DNA from: Clavaria fumosa
Taxonomy: Eukaryota > Basidiomycota > Agaricomycetes > Agaricales > Clavariaceae
Assembly: GCA_951802425.1 (NCBI GenBank)
Contig: OX637798.1
Span: forward strand, 1,488,001-1,552,000
Reading direction: 5' to 3'
DNA: 64,000 nt
Below the pieces are notes generated by a model that worked only from the letters and a program-made list of their open reading frames with translations, had not been told where the DNA came from and made no database searches. Below are positions 54,896 to 64,000 of the stretch, one piece after another (the stretch's first letter is position 1; every line of letters starts with the position of its first letter). Made by a program: the position numbers and the translations under genes.

Positions 54896-55393
54896 TGTGG
54901 CCTTGGACAGTGGCGGTACTTGCCCACTTTTTCGCGAATCTCAGTCGACCCCAGACGAAGGCGCACTGTCATTGCGTCTACTTCGGGGTCATGCGGAAGA
55001 AAGTACAATCCAAGCACGAAACCGCATCCGGTCTCGCGTCGGCAATAGTTGCTGTAGATGGCGTGCCTGGCAATGTGGCATGCAGTGATGAAGCTCCAGC
55101 GCGACGCGATAACGAACAAGATAACGAAAAATCCCGCGACCTTGGACAATAGCGACAGCGGCTCTGGGACGTACCGTACCTGCCCATTTATTGGCGAACA
55201 TCAGTCGACCGCAGACGAAAGGCGCGTTGTCGTCGCGTCTACTTGGGGGACATGCTGAGGAAAAATTCAATCCAAGGACGAATTGTCGAGTCGATCACAG
55301 CTGCCCTGTCGGTCAATGCTGTTCTGTGCTGTAGATGGCGACATGCAGTCATGAAGGCTACGGCCCCTCTGCCTGCGACGCGATAACGAGAAA
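54896..55393 (+). repeat. Imperfect tandem duplication of about 245 bp
   Basis: Unit 1 (about 54896-55139) and unit 2 (about 55140-55393) share CCTTGGACA, TGCCCA.TTTTTGGCGAA-type sequence, CAGTCGACC.CAGACGAA, GCGTCTACTT.GGG, AATCCAAG.ACGAA, GCTGTAGATGGCG and GCGACGCGATAACGA in the same order, with small gaps. No coding function is evident. Confidence 0.75.
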
Positions 55394-55564
55394 TCCTATT
55401 TAAACTAGCGACCTACTCCGTCACCCTTACCGCGCTCAATACAAACTGGATTTCCGGCTTTTTTTCGCACCACACTGCCCCCGTCGGACACACCGTCATC
55501 GAGGATGTCATGACAAGTCTCTAGCAGACGCCTCTGGACGTCAGATCCGCTGACAGACGTAGGC

Positions 55565-56850
55565 CATCTGAACCAGCCGTGGCCGGCGTGTGCGGGTCGG
55601 GCAGAACTTGGAACACGCCCGCCTCCCGCGGGTTCCTGCTCAGAAGACAGCCGGGCCCGGCCGTATCCTGCGGCGGCAAACGGGAGGGGGGCTGCCAGCG
55701 CGACGCGGACGTCTTCGCAGTGGATCTCGAACTCCCTGTAGTAGTCGGCGAGCGCGGCCGACAGCCGGGAGCAGCAGTCGCGGAACGCACGGAACGGGTC
55801 CGCGTCGTCGGCCGAGGAGGGGGTGGAGCCACAATGCCTGCGGAGTCGGCTCCGGAGTCCGGCCATCCGCTGCGCCGCGGCGGAGGTGGAGGCGACGCGG
55901 CTGGGTTGTGGTCCTCGTTGAGGAGGGCTGTATCTATGCGCCGACGCGTGGTGTTCGTATTGCCTTCCAGGTTCGTTTGAGACTTCAGGGCATCATCGTC
56001 GGAGGCACCGCCAGGAAGGGCAGCTATGTCCTGCCTGGAGCGAATGCTCTCAGACGCGTTAACCCCTTCCGGTTCCGTCTCCTTGTCGCCAAGGGATGAG
56101 AGAGCGCGCATAGGAGCTGGTTCTTCGCCGTTGTTTTGGGATTGCCCACGCATTTGCAGAGGCGATGAGGGTTCGGCACTCAAGGGCGCCAGGCCCTCGT
56201 GCTGGTCGTTCGATTGCAGGATCGGCGCAGCGGATGCAGCGGGCGAAGGCAGCAGACCGGTGAAGGTGCTGGGTGCAGCGCCATGCTCTGTGACATAGAC
56301 CAGCGATTGGGTCACGGACGCCGATTCGCCCGCCCCCGCCCGATCAGTCCGAAAATGGGTGTTTCGCCATAGACAACGCCGATCGACCACGAAGCTGGTG
56401 TTGACAACCTGCGCAGAGGTGAGATTGTCATTTGTCTGCTGCCAAGGAAACAGAGTATGGGCAGACCGACTTGATGAGCACCGAGGACTAGAAATCTCTT
56501 CTCTACGAGGAAGAAGGCCGATGTCCCTAGGATAGTGTGATGGGCGGCCTACGATTCGGAATGCAAGTTCGCAAGGGTAGTAGGGGGAAGACTGGTGAAT
56601 GGCTTACGGGTTCATCCGGCGCGTTCACCTGGAACATGCTCATTCGACGATGCACTGGCGGGCGTCAACGACTGTCTCCTGCGTTGCAGAGGCATCTCTG
56701 CCAGGACTGCGGAGTTGAGTTCGAGGAGGAATAAATGGGGGGAAGAACTCGAAGTTACTGTGAGGGGACGACGTGATTGCGTTTGCACTTGCAGCGGGTG
56801 CGAAGGCTCTCTGGGCCTCTCTCTTGATGCTGTTAACAAAAACCCACACG
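55565..56850 (-). pseudogene. Orphan proline-rich family, copy E (3'-truncated)
   Basis: On the minus strand this copy holds the N-terminal part (56830-56600), the intron, and the second exon from about 56400 (VVDRRCLWRNTHFRTDRAG) through DDDALKSQTNLEGNTNTT and the proline run. A frameshift follows near 55820, and homology to copies A and D ends near 55565, so the C-terminal half is lost. It is the antisense neighbour of NLR gene 3. Confidence 0.8.
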
Positions 56851-57044
56851 TGTGTGCAGTGTCTGTGTCGTTCGCGGCTGCTTGCAGTATTCACATAGTC
56901 CCTTGGGCCTGTCCCTTCGTAGCCGGGTCGGGTGCTCCGTTTGCGTGAGTATATTTGCAATTACTAGACTTTGACACTGATTACGAAATTAACTTGTAAT
57001 GCTGACTCAGCAAAGCATCTGATGCTCACCAAAGGGTGTCATTC

Positions 57045-57600
57045 CGCGTCGCGACTCGGAGGGGATCTAATGTAGATAGAGGCAATTGCCCGGTTCACGG
57101 ACTGGCTCACGACATGAGTCGTCAACCGAGAGGTCGCGCACGACGAGGGTGGTGGCGCAGGTAAAGCCCATGTCCTCCTTTGTAGACACAGTGCATTTTG
57201 CATGCCCATCTCCCCCCCCCTCCCCCCCTTGCGAGCGTCGCACCTGTCCTTACGGACCCGCGCTCCACCCACCGCAGCATGGGCGGCCTGCTCGTCGCCG
57301 ACACTCTCCTCGGATTTGCCAGCTCGTGGGTCCTGCACGCGCACCCCCGACCCGAAACCGCGCCCAGCACCCCGCCGCCGCGGTGTTGCGGAACACAGCG
57401 GGGTTGATGCCGAGGAACTGCGTCATCGTCGTCGCCCGAGGCTGGGGCTAGACCGCGCGGCTCATACGAGAAGCAGTGGCGCTCGGGCGGGGCGCCGTAG
57501 AGTCGGGTGCGCAAACTATTGCAAGGAATCAGGTAACCGAGGACGCCCCGGTAGAGATGCGGGACGGGGCAGATGTGAATGCGCATTCGTGATCTCATAA
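57045..57600 (+). pseudogene. Alpha/beta hydrolase fragment (NLR gene 3 unit)
   Basis: This fragment is nearly identical to 45275-45812: the same in-frame TGA after the DWLTT motif, the same SMGGLLVADTLLGFASSW exon, the same inverted middle block (57345-57430) and the same TARLIREAVAL tail. The shared scars show that this damage predates the duplication that produced units 2 and 3. Confidence 0.75.
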
Positions 57601-57644
57601 ATCAGTGGCTAATAATAGGGGATACCACCACGTCTCTATGGTGG

Positions 57645-57956
57645 TGTCTGGGGCGTTAACGCCAGCCTCATCGCATACGCGTCCTCGCCGTCGGCGTCTT
57701 GTGCCATAAATAAATATGTCGGTCAGTCGCGAGCACGAACATCAGACGGGCACGGGCGGCGCTCAGAGTACTTCTTCTCGACGCCCTGCACAGCGAGCCG
57801 CAGCGCGTCGCGGTAGAGCGCGGTTCGAGACGTACACGTGCAGCGAGGCATGGGCGGCGCCGTAGACGGCCGCCATGGCTGGGTGCTGCCATCGTCTGTC
57901 ATTGCCTACGCGTCGGAGATGCGGAGTTGCAACAGGAAATGCAGATGCTAACATGA
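57645..57956 (-). pseudogene. naa10 tail fragment (NLR gene 3 unit)
   Basis: This fragment is indistinguishable by eye from 45862-46170, including the frameshifting deletion within exon 4 and the intact exon 5 end. Confidence 0.8.
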
Positions 57957-58339
57957 GAATGCCAAAGGACGACGTGCCAGCGCATGATGAGTGACAGCGA
58001 AAATCGGCGCCGCAGCCAGCAACAACTGGAAAGCGCAGTAGGCATCAGACTGACTCCGCGTGGCTGACGGGAAGAAGAGACCGCTGGGAGTACGACGACG
58101 ACACACGAGTAGGGCGCAGTAGAATGGAGAGTTGTTCGCAGAACTGTACTGCTAGCCCACACTTAGTATCCGCATCTGTAGAGAACAGCGACAACGGGAA
58201 CTGAAATGTACTGACAGGTCATGTGCTTCTCTGAGCGTTATGTCAGCGTCGCACATCAATGCACTGCCTCATGTACCGCACTTCTGCACCATCGACTCCT
58301 CGCCGCCCTCAGCATTTCGTGCCACTGCACCCCTCACCC

Positions 58340-61300
58340 ATGGCACAGGGTATCACTCGTGAGAATTTACCCTCACTAAACGAAGATCATACTACAGCGA
58401 GTGAGTAGTTTGTGATGCTGCAAGGCCGTTTGATCTCACTTGCAGCCTGATCTCTTGCAGATATCGAGAAGGTGACTGACATGCCACCAGTGTCCTTGGT
58501 CCAAACTTATGATCACTCAACCATATGTGAGTCTCAGTAAGAAGTTTATCCCTCTCCAATTTCCAACAAACTATTGTAGATGCCAGAGATGTCGGGTCTC
58601 ATAACTTCACCATCGGTTCACTCCACATCCATCAAGGTGAGCTTGAATGAAAGGACCTTTTTACTCTCGACCTGATGGGCCTAACTCGCCAATGTAGCCC
58701 CATTCAATTCTCCCTCTTCTGCACAGTTCCAGTCCCAAGTCACATTCAAAGGGATGCCCTCCCCCAGCCAAATTTTCACAGGGCAGAGGTCCTACCTCGA
58801 GAAACTCAAATGTCATTTTGGCCCGCGTGAGGGACAATTTCTCCCTAGACGGCTCTTTCTCCTCTATGGAATGGGAGGTGTCGGCAAGACTCAGATCTGT
58901 CTGAAGTTCATTGAAGAGAATCCAAAGCTGTGTGTTGACCAGCATCGTGCTACATTGCTTGATCACTTACCATTCTGAATAGGTTCTGGCGAGTCTTCTG
59001 GATTGATGCAACCAGCCTCGAGACAATTGAGCAGTCTATCAAGGATATTGCTCATGATCATGCTGCACGAGCATCTGGAGTTGAGAGCTCTGTGCACTCG
59101 ATTCTCTCTTGGATATCCTGGATGAGAGAGGAGTGGTTGCTTGTTTATGATAATGCAAGTGACCTGGGTACTGTGAAGGATTATATACCTACAAACAACC
59201 GAGGCAACATACTCATCACCAGCCGGAATCCAGTCATGCATGGACTGGTAAATCCTCGGGACTCAACCGAAGTTGACAAGATGGGGGAGGAGGAAGCAAT
59301 CACTCTCCTTCTGAGAGCGAGCCATTGCGATGATACTGCTAATGAACAGAGGCAGGCAGCATGCTCTATTGTTGCGACCTTATACTGCTTGCCTCTAGCA
59401 GTTGACCAGGCTGGTGCATCCATTGCAAGTGGCCTATGTGATCTTGGGGATTACCTTGAACAATACAAGAGTCACCATCAAGAGTTGTTGGATAATCCTT
59501 CATTCAGGGGTGCATCCAATTATGGGCAAGCAGTTTATGGGACATGGGAGCTGTCAATTCTAGAGATAGAGACCAGGGCACGTGACAGGAGCAAAAGAGA
59601 GGAGGCCCAGGCAGCTTCGAGTGCACTTCTTCTGCTACAGATATTTGCCTGCCTCCATCATGAAAACATTCCAGAAATGATGTTCAGAAATGCTGCTGAA
59701 GAGGGTGCTTTGGGTGGCTCAGAAGAAAATAATGCAAGAAGCAGCTGGGACCAATTGCTAAATAATTCAGTAGATTGGTCCAACATATTGCATGTTGACC
59801 ATGAAGGCAACTGGGACAATTTCATTTTTAGGAAAGCAGTTGAGATGTTGATATCATTTTCACTTGTGAAATGCAGCAGCTCTGGAAGAGTGTACTCTGT
59901 ACATCCACTAGTACATCTATGGTGCCAAGACAGATGTTCTGAGGAAGAGAAACAGTCAAAATATGCTTCTGTTGACACTTTGGTGTGCCATTCAATCACA
60001 TATGGGGATGATGGCTCTGACTATGCCTTTCGTCAATCACTACTGCCACACATAAAAAACATCAACCTACATATACAAAGACAATATGCAATAGAAGAAG
60101 TTGAAAAATGGGTGAAATTGGGATTGGTGTACTATGAAAATGGATTCTTTAAGGATGCAGAGGAGATTGCTCTGTGTGCAATGGAAATCCAAAGGAGGGA
60201 GCTTGGCCCAGAACATCGATCTACTCTGACAAGCATTGAAAATGTGGCATCTGTATATTCAGCTCAGGGGAAGTACAATGAAGCAGAGGAGCTGCAAGTT
60301 CATGTCTTGGAAGCCAGGAAGAGGGTACTTGGCCCAGAAGATCCAGACACTTTAACAAGCATTAGCAATTTGGCATCCACATATTCAGATCAGGGGAAGC
60401 ATAATGAAGCAGAGGTACTGAATGTTCATGTCTTGGAAGCCAGGAAGAGGGTACTTGGCCCAGAAGATCCATACACTCTAACAAGTATTAACAATTTGGC
60501 ATGCACATATTTAGCCCAGGGGAAGCACAATGAGGCAGAGGAGCTGCAGGTTCTTGTCATGGAAGCCAATAAGAGACTGCTTGGCCCAGAACATCCAGAC
60601 ACTCTAACAAGCATTAGCAATTTGGCATCCACATATTCAGCTCAGGGGAAGCACAATGAAGCAGAGGAGCTGAAAGTTCATGTCATGGAAGCCAGCAAGA
60701 GAGTGCTTGGCCCAGAACATCCAGACTCTCTAACAAGCATTAGCAATTTGGCATCCACATATTCAGATAAAGGGAAGCACAATGAAGCAGGGGAGCTGAG
60801 AGTTCATGTCATGGAAGCCTGGAAGAGAGTGCTTGGCCCAGAACATCCAGACACTCTGAGGAGCATTAATAATTTAGCATCCACATATTCAGCTCAGGGG
60901 AGGCACAATGAAGCAGAGGAGCTGCAAGTTCATGTCATGGAAGCCAGCAAGAGAGTGCTTGGCCCAGAACATCCAGACACTCTAACAAGCATTAGCAATT
61001 TGGCATCCACATATTCAGATAAAGGGAAGCACAATGAAGCAGGGGAGCTGAGAGTTCATGTCATGGAAGCCTGGAAGAGAGTGCTTGGCCCAGAACATCC
61101 AGACACTCTGAGGAGCATTAATAATTTAGCATCCACATATTCAGCTCAGGGGAGGCACAATGAAGCAGAGGAGCTGCAAGTTCATGTCATGGAAGCCAGC
61201 AAGAGAGTGCTTGGCCCAGAACATCCAGACACTCTAACAAGCATTAGCAATTTGGCATCCACATATTCAGATAAAGGGAAGCACAATGAAGCAGGGGAGC

Positions 61301-64000
61301 TGAGAGTTCATGTCATGGAAGCCAGGAAGAGAGTGCTTGGCCCAGATCATGCAGACACTCTATCAAGCATTAGCAATTTGGCATCCACATATTCAGATAA
61401 AGGGAAGCACAATGAAGCAGGGGAGCTGAGAGTTCATGTCATGGAAGCCAGGAAGAGAGTGCTTGGCCCAGAACATTCAGACACTCTGAGGAGCATTAAT
61501 AATTTAGCATCCACATATTCAGCTCAGGGGAGGCACAATGAAGCAGAGGAGCTGGAAGTTCAGGTCATGGAAGCCAGCAAGAGAGTGCTTGGCCCAGATC
61601 ATCCAGACACTCTAACAAGCATTAGCAATTTGGCATCCACATATTCAGATAAAGGGAAGCACAATGAAGCAGGGGAGCTGAGAGTTCATGTCATGGAAGC
61701 CAGGAAGAGAGTGCTTGGCCCAGAACATCCAGACACTCTATCAAGCATTAGCAATTTGGCATCCACATATTCAGATAAAGGGAAGCACAATGCAGCAGGG
61801 GAGCTGAGAGTTCATGTCATGGAAGCCAGGAAGAGAGTGCTTGGCCCAGAACATCCAGACACTCTGAGGAGCATTAATAATTTAGCATCCACATATTCAG
61901 CTCAGGGGAGGCACAATGAAGCAGAGGAGCTGGAAGTTCATGTCATGGAAGCCAGCAAGAGAGTGCTTGGCCCAGAACATCCAAACACTCTGAGGAGCAT
62001 TAATAATTTAGCATCCACATATTCAGCTCAGGGGAGGCACAATGAAGCAGAGGAGCTGGAAGTCCATGTCATGGAAGCCAGCAAGAGAGTGCTTGGCCCA
62101 GAACATCCAGACACTCTAACAAGCATTAGCAATTTGGCATCCACATATTCAGATAAAGGGAAGCACAATGAAGCAGGGGAGCTGAGAGTTCATGTCATGG
62201 AAGCCAGGAAGAGAGTGCTTGGCCCAGAACATCCAGACACTCTATCAAGCATTAGCAATTTGGCATCCACATATTCAGATAAAGGGAAGCACAATGAAGC
62301 AGGGGAGCTGAGAGTTCATGTCATGGAAGCCAGGAAGAGAGTGCTTGGCCCAGATCATCCAGACACTCTATCAAGCATTAGCAATTTGGCATCCACATAT
62401 TCAGATAAAGGGAAGCACAATGAAGCAGGAGAGCTGGGAGTTCATGTCATGGAAGCCAGGAAGAGAGTGCTTGGCCCAGAACATCCAGACACTCTATCAA
62501 GCATTAGCAATTTGGCATCCACATATTCAGATAAAGGGAAGCACAATGAAGCAGGGGAGCTGAGAGTTCATGTCATGGAAGCCAGGAAGAGAGTGCTTGG
62601 CCCAGATCATCCAGACACTCTATCAAGCATTAGCAATTTGGCATCCACATATTCAGATAAAGGGAAGCACAATGAAGCAGGAGAGCTGAGAGTTCATGTC
62701 ATGGAAGCCAGGAAGAGAGTGCTTGGCCCAGAACATCCAGACACTCTATCAAGCATTAGCAATTTGGCATCCACATATTCAGATAAAGGGAAGCACAATG
62801 AAGCAGGGGAGCTGAGAGTTCATGTCATGGAAGCCAGGAAGAGAGTGCTTGGCCCAGAACATCCAGACACTCTGAGGAGCATTAATAATTTAGCATCCAC
62901 ATATTCAGCTCAGGGGAGGCACAATGAAGCAGAGGAGCTGCAAATTCATGTCATGGAAGCCAGCAAGAGAGTGCTTGGCCCAGAACATCCAGACACTCTA
63001 ACAAGCATTAGCAATTTGGCATCCACATATTCAGAGAAAGGGTGGCACCATGATGCAAAGGAGCTGCAAGTTCATGTCATGGAAACCAGGAAGAGAGTGC
63101 TTGGCCCAGAACATCCAGACACTCTGATGAGCATTGACAATTTGGCATCAACATATTCAGATCAGGGGAGGTACAATGAAGCAGAAGAGCTGCAAGTTCA
63201 TGTCATGGAAGCCAGCAAAAGATTGCTTGGCCCAGAACATCCAGACACTCTGAGGAGCATTAATAATTTAGCATCCACATATTCAGCTCAGGGGAGGCAC
63301 AATGAAGCAGAGGAGCTGGAAGTTCATGTCATGGAAGCCAGCAAGAGAGTGCTTGGCCCAGATCATCCAGACACTCTATCAAGCATTAGCAATTTGGCAT
63401 CCACATATTCAGATAAAGGGAAGCACAATGAAGCAGGGGAGCTGAGAGTTCATGTCATGGAAGCCAGGAAGAGAGTGCTTGGCCCAGATCATCCAGACAC
63501 TCTATCAAGCATTAGCAATTTGGCATCCACATATTCAGATAAAGGGAAGCACAATGAAGCAGGGGAGCTGAGAGTTCATGTCATGGAAGCCAGGAAGAGA
63601 GTGCTTGGCCCAGAACATCCAGACACTCTATCAAGCATTAGCAATTTGGCATCCACATATTCAGATAAAGGGAAGCACAATGAAGCAGGAGAGCTGAGAG
63701 TTCATGTCATGGAAGCCAGTAAGAGAGTGCTTGGCCCAGAACATCCAGACACTCTATCAAGCATTAGCAATTTGGCATCCACATATTCAGATAAAGGGAA
63801 GCACAATGAAGCAGGGGAGCTGAGAGTTCATGTCATGGAAGCCAGGAAGAGAGTGCTTGGCCCAGAACATCCAGACACTCTGAGGAGCATTAATAATTTA
63901 GCATCCACATATTCAGCTCAGGGGAGGCACAATGAAGCAGAGGAGCTGCAAGTTCATGTCATGGAAGCCAGCAAGAGAGTGCTTGGCCCAGAACATCCAG
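58340..64000 (+). CDS. NB-ARC-TPR NOD-like receptor, gene 3 (runs off the window)
   Basis: Exons are 58340-58400, exon 2 ending 58526, 58580-58636, 58698-58929 and 58983 onward, open to 64000. Walker A GMGGVGKTQ, LLVYDN, GNILITSRN and LPLAVDQAG are present. The MHD-like motif reads VHPLVHLW instead of MHPLVHLW. About 30 TPRs of 42 residues are visible from about 60200, the longest array of the three and highly uniform, with alternating repeat types (AYSDKGKHNEAGELRVH-like and YSAQGRHNEAEELQVH-like). With the exon-2 acceptor used in gene 2 (58446) a TGA falls at 58448-58450; an in-frame alternative acceptor CTTGCAG at 58460 avoids it with loss of five codons. If that is used, the visible reading frame is intact. 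Confidence 0.87.

Noticed and set aside
60200..64000. Regular 126-bp repeats that could suggest a satellite or a CRISPR-like array
   Set aside because: The unit length is a multiple of three, the frame is open throughout and encodes TPRs, and there are no unique spacers; the host is a eukaryote.

Overview
The window reads as nuclear DNA of a filamentous basidiomycete, probably an agaricomycete. Single-copy genes are GC-rich and cut by many short GT-AG introns. The gene content fits: a PAN3 deadenylase subunit, an ARD1/NAA10 N-terminal acetyltransferase, STAND/NLR receptors with TPR or WD40 repeats, and fungal-type Copia, Ngaro (DIRS-order), Tnp2/CACTA and hAT-like elements. I cannot name the species.

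Layout. 1-2846: 5' and central part of pan3 (minus strand, cut by the window edge). 3425-5582: apparently intact copy A of an orphan proline-rich protein family. 6237-11483: a complete Ngaro-type tyrosine-recombinase retrotransposon with textbook split direct repeats (A1 - ORFs - B1 A2 B2). 11742-12499: complete naa10. 12525-14610: fragments of a hydrolase, the orphan family and naa10. 15111-19921: NLR gene 1 (NB-ARC + 22 TPRs). 20507-30459: an old Copia element inside a Myb/SANT-like gene fragment and itself carrying a young Copia element (23022-28003). 31420-36892: an orphan-family fragment fused to a truncated Tnp2 (CACTA) transposase, plus a divergent companion gene. 37129-41945: a NACHT-WD40 NLR. 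42667-46170: orphan-family, hydrolase and naa10 fragments. 46557-51433: NLR gene 2 (23 TPRs), whose former 3' end is split by an 872-bp hAT-like element. 52800-54330: the largest hydrolase copy. 55565-57955: fragments again. 58340-64000: NLR gene 3, about 30 TPRs and still open at the window end.

The main theme is a fungal NLR nursery. Three TPR-NLR paralogues share one exon plan and nearly identical 42-residue repeats. Each sits just downstream of the same debris: an antisense naa10 tail, part of an alpha/beta hydrolase and an antisense orphan-family copy. This indicates repeated segmental duplication of a block of at least 9 kb. The repeat arrays are homogenised in blocks (8-repeat shift in gene 2, 2-repeat higher-order units in gene 3), as expected of receptors that change specificity by recombination. 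A fourth NLR with another architecture (NACHT-WD40) lies between them, and transposons have broken several members.

All splice sites were read by eye from GT-AG signals, reading frame and family conservation. Similarity between copies is judged from the sequence only; no percentages or database hits were computed.
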